Assembly (NCBI GenBank): GCA_051453625.1
Contig: JBOZIK010000001.1
Location: 252,815,432-252,879,431, forward strand
DNA: 64,000 bases
Direction: 5' to 3'
Source: Welwitschia mirabilis
Taxonomy: Eukaryota > Gnetophyta > Gnetopsida > Welwitschiales
Positions within the stretch are counted from its first letter, which is position 1. Each line of letters starts with the position of its first letter. The notes under the pieces were generated by a model. The model was not told where the DNA came from and did no database searches. It saw only the letters and a list, made by a program, of their open reading frames with translations. A program made the position numbers and the translations under genes. Shown piece by piece: positions 1-12,175 of this stretch.

Positions 1-1270
1 AAAATATAATGTTGCATAGACAACTAACTAAACTGAGGTACTCATTCAAATAACAATAACCCTTTTACTCCTTAATAGTCTTCCTTAGTAATGGTGTCAA
101 GTTATTGCAGTGTATTTTGTGCAAGCTTTTACATTCAAAAAGATCCTATTATTAATAATTAAAATAGATATTTTGCATAATATATTATACTAGTATAATG
201 AGAGTTAACCCGAAATGTCATATTCTCATTAAAGTCTATGAGTATGAGACTTAGGTTTCTTTGCAAATAAAAATAGGAACTAGAAATAAATAACAGTGCA
301 AGAAATAAAGATACAATACAAGATGCAAAATGTAACTATTTTAAATACAAATGCAAAATGAACTAATACTATTTCCTTTCAGCCTTAACAAAGGTTGCCC
401 TTGATAATATATATCACCTAAGAAATTATCATTAGATCAAATGCAACATAGACTATAAGGGTCACAAGAAAATCTAACATACAAACATAAAAATAAAATA
501 AGGTTTTTATATTAAAGATTAACAAGCATCTTAGTTACAAAATAGTCGAGTCTCAATGAAAGATACATAGCCCTCCACTAAGTGCACGTCTTTCTGCAAT
601 GCTCAAAATGGATCTCCCACCATTCAATCTCATGTCACAAGAATGTCTAGTGCAATGAAGATACACAGCCCTCCACTAAGTGCACATCTTTTTGCAATGC
701 TCAAAATGGATCTCCCACCATTCAATCTCATATCACAAGAATGTCTAGTGTAACGAAGATGAGAAGAAGAGTTAAGAGGGGTCTTATTTATAAGAAAATA
801 TAGAAGAAAAGGACAAATGATAGGTGTGGTTAGGCACACTCATAAATAACTCAAAAATGAATAAAATAATTAAGGAAATCTATCCGAGTCAGTTACATGT
901 CAATGTCATCTGGTCTATTGTTTAGACAATAGTGGGGATAATAGTATATTATAGAATATTCTCAAAATGATAACTAAGTAGTCCACATCAACAGGCATCA
1001 TCCTATATGTCATGTGGATGACGGAGGAGACGATGGTCTTATTTGATGATTTTCTTAAGGATAAACTTAGCATTTTTATTAGAAATCCTTCTTTAAATCT
1101 CTGTACATCAGAAAATGCCTTTAATACATCAAATTTAGATAAGAATTACACTTATCCAAGATTTCCTCTTGTATCTCTAAAATCCTCAGAATTACACCTA
1201 AACCTGTATAAAAGTCCTACAAAACAACTTATAAAACCCCATAAAATAATCATAAATTAGTATTGAAACA
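1..1270 (-). repeat. 3' LTR of element A (cut by window start)
   Basis: It is collinear with 10,909-12,175 and, in reverse complement, with the LTRs of element B. For example, the 'ccttaacaaaggttgccc' block at 385-405 matches the block near 15,630-15,650. The inner end is placed at CA 1,269-1,270. It is diverged from its partner and contains a private 98-bp duplication. Confidence 0.72.
562..757. repeat. 98-bp tandem duplication inside an LTR
   Basis: Two copies, 562-659 and 660-757, differ at only a few positions. The partner LTR has a single, more diverged equivalent near 11,510-11,610, so the duplication arose after the two LTRs separated. Confidence 0.9.
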
Positions 1271-1965
1271 CACTTTAGTGTTTGATATTGCACCTATCAC
1301 ACTTTGATACCTAATGTCAACCTTGCCATTACAAGCTCCTAGCACCTCCTATTCGCTCCTTAAAGTTGTCTAGGTATTTCTTATCTACCTGTGTAAGTAG
1401 GATTCAATGTTATACTTAAGTGTTTGATGTTGTACTTTAGTGCCTAATGTCACACCTAAGTGATCCACGTTGCACTTGAGGCCATTGTATCCTAACACCC
1501 CTTTAAAGACCCTAGCACTTCATATTTTAGTATGATATGATCCACAAACAATATGGCTAATATTACATGGATATATTAGATGTTACACTTGGGTGACCAA
1601 TGTCACGCTTGAGTATCCCATGTTGCACTTGAGTGTTAAACATACCTCAAACCCCTAGCACTACACTCAATGACCTAACATGCTCACCATAGCCTTTGAC
1701 ATTGCACTTAGGTATCTAACATCACACTTGAGTTCCTTATGTCATACTTACTTCCATAGGATACTAACATATCCCATTTTCCCCTATCATTGGTCAAAAA
1801 TACCTGTTATTGCTCCATAACGAAAATCTATAGTTGCATAAGAATACCTAATATTACACTTGTCTATTTAACATTATACCTAGACATCTAATGCCAGACT
1901 CTGATCACCATACCTGTGTAGCATTCAATGTTGTACTTGAGGTATCTAATAACACATCCCCTTAA
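1271..1965. repeat. Degenerate 20-bp minisatellite in the 3' region of element A
   Basis: Successive 20-base units such as 1408-1427, 1428-1447 and 1448-1467 follow a pattern close to TGTTGCACTTGAGTGTCTAA. Further units lie near 1,585-1,650, 1,690-1,750 and 1,850-1,950, with unrelated spacers between. The array lies directly inside the 3' LTR. Confidence 0.75.
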
Positions 1966-4929
1966 TAGTTACCTCAAAATAAATTCATGTCATCAAGGTT
2001 ATTATGACAACCATTAATAGCCCTTCTAAACAGCTTTTCTAACCACCATTTAGTTATAGATATCTAATTGTCATATCAAAAGAGATGTAATGCTACCAAA
2101 AAGAGTAAGGACTACTTGTGGAAGAAGAGAAATCAAGGTGAGGCATACAAGTTTAAGAGGACATGAAACCAACTGGTGCATTATGGAATACAAAATGAAT
2201 GGATGAATAGATGCAATAAAAACCCAACTTAGCCAAATTCACTCTCAGAATGAACTTTTAGCCAATAGTATCAATAACCTTCTTTCTTGCTAGGAAAATA
2301 GACCTATGGAATAAAATCCAATGATGTCCCAAGAACAACCTTTTACATTAGGACAACATACCTCAACATGCGTAATTGACCTATAAAACATCTAGATGAG
2401 ACTACTAAACACAAAGACTAATCTTTAAGCCTTCCTATCAAATCAAGCAAATCACTCCAATATATAATAATGTGATTGAAAGAAGATTACTAAAATAATA
2501 TGCCTAAAAACATATAAACACAAAGAAAGAATAAGTGAAGAAGCCATCTCTTTGATTTGGCAAATAGAAAACTACTTTGACCTTTAAAATGTTTCACTTG
2601 AGTGATGATGTGCATACACCACAGCCTTTCTTACCGGAAGTATACAAGAATGATGATTAAGATGTCAACAAAAATATCCTTAAAGGATATCATGAAACAC
2701 CTTCATAGAGGAATTGAAAAAGAAATTCATTCTCAAAGACTTCATAGAATACCAAATGATGGAATTCCAATGCCTTTGTTTGGGAAAACACCAACTAGAT
2801 GAACATTGGTTAGAATTCTAGTGTCTAATAAACTATCAAAAAATGTCATAGAGAAGTAGTTGATTAATAGTTTCATTAAAACTCTACCATCCAAACTCAG
2901 AATCATTTTATACATCTTGGAGATCAAATCCACTAAATATACCTACTATAAAATAAGACATTACCTTTAAGGATAAGAAAATTGATGGAGTGAACCCCAA
3001 CATCTATAAGTGGATAAACACAACATACTCAGCACAACATTAGCATGAGAGGCATACAAAACCAACCTTGCTTATCATGAATGCTATAAGAAGGGTCGCA
3101 TTATTATAAATTGTTCATCTAATGCTCAAGCACTGAATCTTCCTCAATACAATTGGCCTCAAACCTTATAAAATATAGTATAAAACCCAAAAGGATGTAT
3201 GTTTCTATTCAAATAAATAATATATAAATAATCTAGATGATCATGGCTTCATAAATGACACAAGAAGAGGAGAAACCATGCTCAAGGATGAGCACGATGC
3301 TTAAGGAGGAGGTAATGAAATGTTTCAAACTCACTAATTGAAAAAGAAGTATGTTAAGATGCTAAATAAGCATAATTAATGAGGTATTATAAATGGATGT
3401 GACCCAAAGACATAAAACTATGTTCTTTCATTTATGCCATAAAATCCTATGACATTAAGTGGGGGTGAATACACTGGGTGGATGTAAATAACGGCAACCT
3501 TGGCTAATACTTAAGGATCCCAAGAGGAAAACTTTGGTTATAGTCCATGTCTTTACCTTTGACCACTAGTCTAGGGCTATTGGCTAAATGATAAGGAATG
3601 TAATCCACTATTTCTCATAATAAAGTCTACTTTTATCAAATGGTTCCTTATTATTCTTATTGATTCTGACATATTGTCTTATATATTCTTTTTTGTATGA
3701 AGTAATTCAAAGATAGTAAAATAAAACATTATAAATGTCATCTTTTAAAATGCAAAAAGAGGATTAACACCTATGAATAAATACTATAAGTGAAAAGAAA
3801 AATCAATAAGAAAACTACTAAATAATCAAGTTCTAAGTATTTATGATGAAAAGTATGAAAGTAACTTTGAAATTCTGAGTAAAACATCTAAGGTAAATAA
3901 AATAAAAATAGACAACTAAGAATATAAAAAAAATAGTATACCTATATTAAACCCTAACCTAGCAAACTCTCTTAATAGAAATCATAAAATCACCTAATTA
4001 ATGATGCATGACATGATATAGAAAACCCCATAAAGTACCACTTAAATAAGAAATGATTATGATAATGCCAAGTATATCTAAGGTTTTCAAATAATGAATG
4101 ATAAGTTCAAAAGCTATTTAGAAATGGACTCACTTTCTTACACTCTGAAACCACACTAAAATCCCAAAAATTAAAATGATCATGTGGGAATACTATATAC
4201 TCAATAAGTCTAGGAAACAAGCAATGCCTTTGATGACACTAGAAATAACATTAATCTTGTAGCCTTTAATTGATAATTAGTTTTCCATAATGAGGGAAGT
4301 GAAACCACTAATAGAGGAGTAAGAACCTATAAATCATAGCCAAGTGACCCCCCATTAGAGTTTTCATAGCTATCAATTTGAAAGTTCCTCTAGGAAAAAT
4401 TTTGTCCTTGTGTGGTATAAAATCATGATGACCATGTGTTTATCTCAAATACAAAAGATTATGGTTAATATTTATTTCTTATCTCTCTCTTTTATTTTTA
4501 TCTAAAAAGAAATCCCACATAATCAAGTACGCTTAAGGATAAAAGTAAAGCAATGAGATGAAAAATAGAAAGTAACAAATCCAAATAACTAAAAACTCAC
4601 ACCATTAATAGAGAATAAAAAAATCAAGGCATATTCCTTCAAAATGAAGTTTATAGATATATGAATGTCTTAAAGATTGGATGAATCCAGTCTTATCACT
4701 TTGAAATTCCCAAGTAAAATAATACTAGTTATGGTAACTTTATAAAGTGAAACATAAGTCAAGTTAAATATGATCAAATGATAGCATGATGTTCACCAAA
4801 GAAATCTGCTAAGGAATAACTTAAATATTGGTAAGAGGAAAGTTCTCCTCATCGAGGGTATCTTCTAAGATAAGTGCTTCTATCATGTTCAATATTTAAT
4901 TACCATGTGATTCATAGATTTTTAATTTT
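1966..4929. other. 3' non-coding region of element A
   Basis: There is no open frame of note. The stretch about 3,700-4,460 is the reverse complement of sequence similar to the 25,090-25,900 region of element B (shared 'acatggtcatcatgat' block), so it belongs to the element. The part from 2,000 to 3,650 has no counterpart that I can see in element B and may be an insertion. Confidence 0.5.
2598..3150 (+). pseudogene. Possible retroelement gag remnant with a decayed zinc knuckle
   Basis: On the plus strand, 3,073-3,114 reads YHECYKKGRIIINC. This is a CX2CX4HX4C knuckle with the first Cys changed to Tyr and the His changed to Arg, both single transitions. Short broken frames precede it, including one at 2,602-2,802 with basic residues. 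The orientation is opposite to element A, so it may be the remains of another element that inserted into A's 3' region. I do not recognise the rest and cannot assign a family. Confidence 0.3.
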
Positions 4930-6130
4930 TGTTTGTTAATTTTTGGAATTTTCCTAGTGTGTAAATCAAAAATTTCAACTTAGCCATTAGAATGTATCTT
5001 CTCTAAAATATAAGGACCTAACCATCTAGAGGTTAACTTGTGTAAAAGATGCATTCAGATATTATATAAAAGAACTAATTGACCTAGTTTAAACTTCTTA
5101 TGAGTTAAATTTTTATCATGTTTAAACTTAGCTTAGGCTTTATGAAGAATTTAACGATGTATAGAACCAATATGTTTTTCATCTAAATAATCAAATTGGG
5201 ATTATCTAAGTTTAAAATTTTCATCTAAGTTTACAAGATTAAGTTTATGGATAGAATAATAAGGTTATAAAAAACATCAACTGATAAGACATAAACTTTT
5301 TCATACATAATTTCATAAGGTAAAAAAGCTAAGAGAATTTTGCCAAGTAGTATGATATGTCTAAAGAAACACCAGAATGTTAAGGTTTCTTATTGATAGA
5401 GACTATTTTTTTAGGCATCATCTTTATTTTTCTATTTTTCAGCTTAACCATTGGACTATGGATTATAAGCACATGTGATTCTATGTTTAATTCCAATGGA
5501 TAAAAGAAATTTTTGAAAAAGATAATTAATAAAATAAGTTTCTTAATCACTAATTACAATTCTCAAAAAACTAAGATGCTCAAAGATATAAGTTTGAACA
5601 AAATTACAAATAGTTTAAGCATGGTAGGAATAGCTTCAACACACTTGATAACATAATCAACAGCCACTAAAATTTAATTTTCATCATGAAAATATGGTTT
5701 AATAAGCCTTATAAAGTTAATTCTCTAATAGTTAAAAGGTTAACATTTAAGAATATATTTAATGGGGATAACTTTAGAGTAATTAAGGTTACTATAACAT
5801 TAAGAAGCCTCACACTTCTAGCAAAATCTAAGGAGTCCTTGAAAAAAGTGGACTAATAAAAACTAGAGTGAAGGATTTTCATTGTAGTTTTGTATTCATT
5901 AAAGTGTTCTCCACATACCCGGTCATAATAAAGATTAATAATATCAATTTATTTTCATTCTAGCATACATTTACGCATGATTGATCTTTGCACCTATGGT
6001 AAAGATGGGTTCACTTCACTCATAATTACTGATCTTATGGAGAAAATATTTTCATTGTTTATGTATGCAATGTTGAAGTGTTTTTATGGCAATAATGTAA
6101 TTTATAATACTAGCATACTAAGAAGTAAGA
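4930..6130 (-). pseudogene. Integrase of element A (degenerate)
   Basis: Integrase joins retroelement cDNA to the chromosome. Read on the minus strand, this stretch parallels the integrase of element B block by block. The zinc-binding C-x-x-C part is near 5,800-5,830, the core near 5,450-5,700 includes the Asn-Gly-Gln region around 5,450, and the C-terminal stretch lies at 4,985-5,100. The tail ends with the short beta-rich segment typical of the Athila branch and has no chromodomain. Many stops and frameshifts interrupt it, so no functional product is possible. Confidence 0.7.
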
Positions 6131-6139
6131 TAAGAAGAT

Positions 6140-6700
6140 GAGATTATATAAAGCTGTTAAACAAAAAAGAGTTGTTCATCAAGAAAGTAGTCATTAAATG
6201 AAAGATCATCAAGAGAATAAGAAAGATAAGATAAGTGATTAGTAATATTATTATGTTTTCTAACTTTATTAACGATGGTAAGATTAAATTCTTGCATGAT
6301 AAAGATCCATCTAATAAGTCTAGCACTAGAATATTTCTTGATCATAAATTAATGTATAAAAGCATAATCAGTTTAAACATTGATATGGAGCTAAGAAGAT
6401 AGTGTCTAAGTTATCTAGACAAAAGATCATGCAAATACTTCTTTCTCAGTGCATAGTGTAATTGATTTGAGACTTAGATAAAGTTTAACTTTGAAGAAAT
6501 ATAACTTTAAAACCTTCTTCATATTTTTAACCAAGAACCCCACCCATGGGACTATTACTAGTATTGCGTATAGGTTCAAAATCTTTAGTTTTTGGGTCCT
6601 ATTACAATAGGTTTAGAAGAGATTTTATCATTGAGTGTTTTAAAAGCAAGTTGATATGAGTCATTCCATTTAAATTTAGCTTCTTTTTCAAGTAATGAGT
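6140..6700 (-). pseudogene. RNase H of element A (degenerate)
   Basis: This is the RNA-strand-degrading domain that follows RT in Ty3/gypsy pol. On the minus strand it matches the element B RNase H segment (22,950-23,370), including the stretch ending in the Arg-Trp-Ile run near 6,300. The longest open pieces are only about 60 codons (6,144-6,345), because stops cut the frame repeatedly. Confidence 0.65.
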
Positions 6701-7480
6701 AAAGGGATTTACAAATCTTGACATAGTCTTAAATAAAATGATAATAGACATCAGTATGACTAAGGAAAGATCTAACTTGTTTAACATTAGTTGGAGGGTT
6801 AAAGTTTTAAATGATATTAACTTTTATAGGGTTCATTCTAATTCCCTATCTAGAAATGTGATGACCTAAAATAATCCTATTATTGATAGAAAACAAATTT
6901 TTTTTACAACTTAAATATATGCCACTCTCTATACATCTATCTAAGACTTTCTCTAACCTTTTCATGGTTTTTCAAAAGTTTTATTAAATATTGAGAAGTC
7001 ATCCGTAAAGATCTAAATTAATTTCTCTATAATATTAAAAAAGATACCCATCATTGTAGGTTAAAAAGTTCTATGAGTATTATAAAATCTAAAAGGCATT
7101 CTTTTAAAGGCAAAAATTACAAAGAGAGAAGTAAAAGGTGTTTTTGCTTGGTTCTCACTACCTATGCAAACTTGATTGTAGCCACTATACCCATCAAGAA
7201 AATAGTAGTAGGTATTTCCTTTGATTCTAGCAAGTATTTAGTTTAGAAAGGGTAAATAACAATATTCCTTTTTAGTAACATCATTAAGTTTTCTAAAGTT
7301 CATATAAATCCTCCACTTTCCATCCTTCTTAAGTACTATCTACAAGGGGCTAATCCACTCACTATTAGATATAGCATAAGTGATTATGGCATTCATAAGT
7401 TTGATGATTTCATCTTTAACAACTTTTTTAAGGGTCAGCTTAAGTCTTTGTTAGGGTTGCTTATTTGATTTAACATTATC
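6701..7480 (-). pseudogene. Reverse transcriptase of element A (degenerate)
   Basis: RNA-dependent DNA polymerase domain. On the minus strand the first conserved block lies near 7,290-7,370 (SEWISPL, stop, IVLKKDGKWRIY). The palm block reading FLDGYSGYNQV lies near 7,190-7,210, and an FTDD catalytic box near 6,990. Both catalytic aspartates of the box appear to be kept here, unlike in element B, but several stops interrupt the frame. It continues directly into RNase H. Confidence 0.75.
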
Positions 7481-7999
7481 TTCAACGTAGATTTTATGTT
7501 GCATTATGGAAGGGGGAATGGTTGCTAAATCTTTATGAGTCCAAGAAAAAGCATCTAACTTAGAAGTTAATAGTGAGATTAAAGTAGATTCTTATTAAGG
7601 GGTAATATGGTCACTTATCATTAAAGACTTCTTTATATTATTTGATAGAAAGATGCATTTGAAACCTCTAGGTAATTCCTTGAGTTCTACATTGTAATAT
7701 TTAGTTTTTATTATTAATATCTTAATGTTGACTATCATCCTAGACTATCATCCAAATGATAAAGATAGATGATTCCCCTCATTATAAAGATTTTTAATTG
7801 AGTTTACATTTAGACTTCTTCCTAGTTTGTAAGTTCCATTTCCTCATCCTCATAATCAAGATAGTTTATTTCAGTTGGATCATCATACAATGTTAACTTA
7901 TGTAGCATTATTAATCTCTCTTTAATTGAATGATCTTGTGAAGATAAATTTGATTTAATTTCTTCTTCTAACTTCTACTCATCTTCCATGTCTTTCTTA

Positions 8000-8545
8000 A
8001 TATTATTAAACACTCTAATGGTAAATTTCTTATTACCTATGTGACATTTTATCACTCCAGTATGTATGTCTATAATGTAGTGGGTAGTTGCACAAAAGTC
8101 TCTTCCTAAGAGTAGTTAGTAATCTTCATCATGTTCTACTTCAATGATAACCACATCTATGGGGTAGAAGCCTTCTTTTATTTGAATGAGTAAATCTTTA
8201 ATAATTCCCAAATGTTTCTTAGCAGATGTATTAGTTAACTTTAAGATGATTCATGTAGGTGTAATTCTATTTTCCAACTCAAGTCTTTTACATATGTGAA
8301 GAGGCATGATGTTTACACTTTACTTCTATATTAATTAAATATTTCCTAATTTTTTTATTCTCTTTTAAATTAACACCCATTGTTGCTACTCTAGGGTCTT
8401 TAAATTTTGGACATTTTTGCATTACTAAGTTGGAAATAGATTGAGCAAGGAAGACTTTACTAGGAATAGTATGTTTTTGTTTTTTTCTAATAAGCTCTTT
8501 CCATAATGTAGCATACTTAGATCTTCTTGCAAGGGTTTCCAAAAG
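8000..8545 (-). pseudogene. Retropepsin-like protease region of element A
   Basis: An 84-codon open stretch (8,288-8,542, minus strand) reads ...KYATLWKELIRKKQKH... and then ...KCPKFKDPRVATMGVNL.... It is collinear with 18,290-18,530 and 20,940-21,160 of element B, which sit just before the protease active-site region. The protease would cleave the Gag-Pol polyprotein. The active site itself falls in broken sequence downstream, so it is not functional. The 5' end joins gag without a clear boundary. Confidence 0.6.
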
Positions 8546-10130
8546 GGTAAGTTGATATTAAAATCTTGCATTAAATATTTTAAGTAATCATCAAAAGTAG
8601 GATTTGTATTTAGCCAATCAAGCCAAGGGATAGTTGGTTTATTTTCTTATAAAGAATTTTCCATGATAGGTTTATTCTTAAAAGTTGAAGGGAAGTTATA
8701 GTCTTTTAAGTGATTATTAAAAGTAGTATTTTATTTAGTCTATCAAGCCAAGGAATAGTTGATCTATTTTCCTATGAATAAATTTTCATAGTAGGTTAAT
8801 TCTTAAAATTTAAAGGAATTTATATGTTTTCAAGATTTTATATCATTCTTTGCTTCTTTTTTCTCATTATTTTAATGATTTTTACAAGTGCAAGTTTTAT
8901 TAGTAGGTAAATTTGTATTATTTCCATTTTTAGTTACTACTTTCCAATCTCTTTTAACTAAATTTGGATGTGGTAAAGGTTGATTTATAAGAGATTATTG
9001 TGGTCTTTGATTTTCTAGCATAATTTTTAAGAGCACAATAATTGAATTTTCAATGTTTATATTGGTATTTTCTTATATTTTCCTTAGCCATTTTATTGAG
9101 TCTCTTAGAGGATCACCCTGATTTTGTTGAAATTCGAAGTTCTTGGTTGAAAGATTACCAATTTGCTTTCTCACTCATTCTTTGTTAATATTGTTATTAG
9201 TTTTTAAAGTTAAGAAGCCTTTAGCTAAATGCACATACTTCCTCATGAATTCTTTTTTTACATGTTGGTAATAAAGAGCATTCTTTTATTGAATGAGAGT
9301 TAGCTTCACACAAATCACAATTTAAAATTACATTCTTCTTATTTATGACTTTAGCATCAATAATAATTTGAGTGTATTTTATCAAATTAATAGTAAAATT
9401 TTTAATAACATTAGTTTAATCATATTTTTATTCTTTCTTTTTATGTTTTACTTCTTTTAAGTCTTTGACCTATAGTTCAATTTCTTTAGAATTTGGTTTA
9501 GGCCAAGTTTGACTTATCTCAACTAGATCTTCCAATAACTTTCATGTATCAACTAAGATTAAGTTTATTAAGTTATCATTATAAGAAAAGTCTACAAGTT
9601 TTTTCATTTAACCATTCAATCCACTATATAAGTAATCTATCAATTTCAACTTGGTATGATAAATTTCTCATAAGTGGTGGCATAGTCTTCATGAAGTTGT
9701 TGTTAAAAGTTGGTAACTTTGTTTCTTCTTTTTTTCATAGTGTTTTCACTCATAAATCATTTAATGAAAGTTTCTTCTACTTGACTTCATGTTTTAAGAC
9801 TTTTACATGAAATAGTGCTTAGTCAAAGTTTTGTTTTTTCTCTAAATATGATAAGAAAGATAATCATGTAAGTTTTATTACTACTTTAAGTTTTATTACT
9901 ACTTTATTTTTTTAGATTCCCTGAGATAAGTACAAGTTGTCCTATATAAATGAGATGTTGAAAATAAATTTATTAGATTCTCTAAAAAATATTAAATATG
10001 CATTTAAGTTTCTTAGTTCTACATCATCAGTAGAAGACAAGTCAAAAGAATTTTGGATTTCACATTTTCTATTAGCTATTAAATCTTTAAGTGTAATATT
10101 AGTATTTGCATTAGATGTTTCTATCATGGT
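8546..10130 (-). pseudogene. Gag of element A (degenerate)
   Basis: Gag is the nucleocapsid-forming structural protein. The N-terminal part (10,127 down to 9,942) reads ...ANRKCEIQNSFDL...DDVELRNLN.... It matches the gag start of element B copy 1 at about 16,735-16,830. The reverse complement of 9,730-9,880 aligns with 16,920-17,060. Frames break often, and apparent plus-strand ORFs in this interval are antisense shadows. Confidence 0.62.
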
Positions 10131-10454
10131 TGGTATATTAGATAATGTAACTTGTTTTTTCTCTTACATTTAGTTTGATATAAATAAAAAAGGAATAAAA
10201 TTATTTTATTCTATCTTATTATAATCTTCTTTCAAAAAATCAAATTCTAAAATATTAAAAGTAGAAAACTTCTTCTTCAATTCTTGAAATTTATGTACCT
10301 GAAGTGTGTGTATCTAGATTTGATTCATAGTTAAATAGGCCTTCTCTAATGTTTTTCTCTATCACCCTTTACTTCCTCTAATATTTTATTTTTTAACTAG
10401 AGTTTATCATGTCCTTGCATGCTCAGAAAAGATGCTTCCACAACTATTATCTCT

Positions 10455-10865
10455 ATTATCATCCAGACGATATCCTTAGATGACCACTTATATAGACATC
10501 AAAAAAATAAAAATAAAGACAAAAAGATTCAAAAAAAATTAGAGGCACAAATGAGACTGACAATCATCTGCCTAAGTCATCTAGACACTAGAGGAAATGA
10601 TATCCACTTATTACATTTAAAAATAAAAATCTTAGTTTGTAGAAAACACTAGTCCTATATGGGCAGTCATCCACCAAAGTTATTTGGATGATAAAGGAGA
10701 TGATATTGACTTATTATGTTAAAAACAAAAAACACTAGTTTGTGGAAAATGCTAGTTGTGTGTGGGCTATCTTTTACCTACATTATCTAGATAACAAAAG
10801 GGATGACCAATCCTTATTTACAAAAGAAAAATCAAAAACTATAAAATCTATAGTAAAGATACAAG
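10455..10865. repeat. About 104-bp tandem array in the leader of element A, one palindrome per unit
   Basis: Four diverged units begin near 10,457, 10,562, 10,665 and 10,768. Each starts with the TATCATCC / CATCTAGA dyad described in the findings and continues with an A-rich stretch ending in an 'acactagt.tgt.gaaaa' type segment. The array lies between the 5' LTR and gag, where element B has two such units. Confidence 0.65.
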
Positions 10866-10908
10866 TCTACCATAAACAAATAACTCTAATCAAAATACCC
10901 CAAAATGT

Positions 10909-12175
10909 TGTGGTTCATATTTATGCATTCTTTACATCCTTAAGAAAAACCTATCAATCAGAAATGTTTGCACAAAAACACATGTTAGTATAGATGGGAG
11001 TTAATTCAAATATCATAAACTGTTAAAGGCATTAAGCTTGAAGTTAGAGAACTGATTTTGAGAATGTATTTTTATTCTTTTTCTATTTACATAAATGGAA
11101 ATAAAGAATAATGAAAGAAAATGATGTAAGATAAATGCTAATGTAATTCTTATAATGAAATTCAATCAAAAATTCTGTAGATAATAAATCTATTTAACCT
11201 ATGTCATCAAGATTGATCCTTAATAACCTAGATCAATCAAAGAAAACTAGCACTAATCCCTAACTAATATAAGCTTTAAGGTATAATGAAAATAACATAG
11301 ATAAATGTAATTATTATACTATGAAATGCAAAATGCAAAAACTAAACTAATGATTTCAACCTTAATAAAGGTTTTCGTTATGACCTATATTAATTACAAA
11401 GTTGTCATAAAATTAAAACCAACATAAACCATAAGGAAGATGCATTTAATGAAAATAAAATAAACTATTTTAATTAATGTTAAACCAAGCATCCAATTAC
11501 AAAGTAGCAGCACCTCAATGGAGGATACATAGTCCAATTCAAAGGAAAACTTCTCTTTATAACTATGAATGGATATCTTATCCTTTAATCTTCCATCACA
11601 ATATTATCAAGTGCAAAAAAAGATGATCAGTAAAGACAAAGGGGATATTTATTACAAGGAACATCCTAAAAATAGAAACCCTAAGAATCTAATAAAACCC
11701 TGGCAGCACCAAAGGGGTGCATATAACACATCATGATAGTTAGGTAAATTTCAGTGTGTCAATTACAACGTTAGATGTAGTATTATCCTAACTATTATCT
11801 AGATGATGATGGAGATGATTTCATATCAATAAGGCTTCTACATTGGCTTCCATCTTAGTGTAGTTAGCATTTCTTATCATCTTTCTTGTGTTGTCATCTG
11901 GTATTATTATTTGAATGATTATGGGAATGATAGGCTTTTAAGTTCTTCTATTAAGTCAAATTAGCCTCTTTAATTGTTAGACTTCTCCTTATAATGTTAA
12001 GTATTAGAATTTGTTTGAAATACCTTCAAATATAATAAAGATTGTATACTCCTATGATCATCACATTGACTCTCCATTATTGTTAAAACTCCACGTAAAC
12101 CTCTTTAAATATCCTACAAAATCACTTAAAATACTCAATTAAATATATATAATTTGTCATAATAATAGTTATTCA
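10909..12175 (-). repeat. 5' LTR of element A
   Basis: It starts TGTGGTTC and ends ATTCA in plus-strand orientation and aligns along its length with 1-1,270 and with the element B LTRs in reverse. The outer end is placed by comparison with the left LTR. Two copies of the palindromic motif lie inside, near 11,790-11,930. I could not recognise a convincing PBS next to it. Confidence 0.68.

Larger units (their letters stand above)
1..12175 (-). mobile_element. Athila-like Ty3/gypsy element A (degenerate, minus strand)
   Basis: Read on the minus strand, the order is 5' LTR (10,909-12,175), leader with tandem repeats, gag, protease, RT, RNase H, integrase, a long 3' region, and 3' LTR (1-1,270). 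The integrase tail has no chromodomain and resembles the Athila/Tat branch. The whole coding part aligns with the plus-strand element at 14,816-30,772; for example, the reverse complement of 4,990-5,030 matches 24,505-24,545. All domains carry many stops. The left LTR seems to start roughly 60 bp before the window, judged from its partner. Family assignment rests on motif reading by eye. Confidence 0.82.

Noticed and set aside
9544-10173. Plus-strand frames of 78-88 codons
   Set aside because: Antisense to the minus-strand gag of element A.
10457-10865. CRISPR array
   Set aside because: Regular repeats with spacers, but units are long, diverged and palindromic, and the genome is eukaryotic.
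10880-10908. Primer binding site of element A
   Set aside because: The bases next to the inferred LTR end fit the tRNA-Asp complement at fewer than half of the positions, including transversions.
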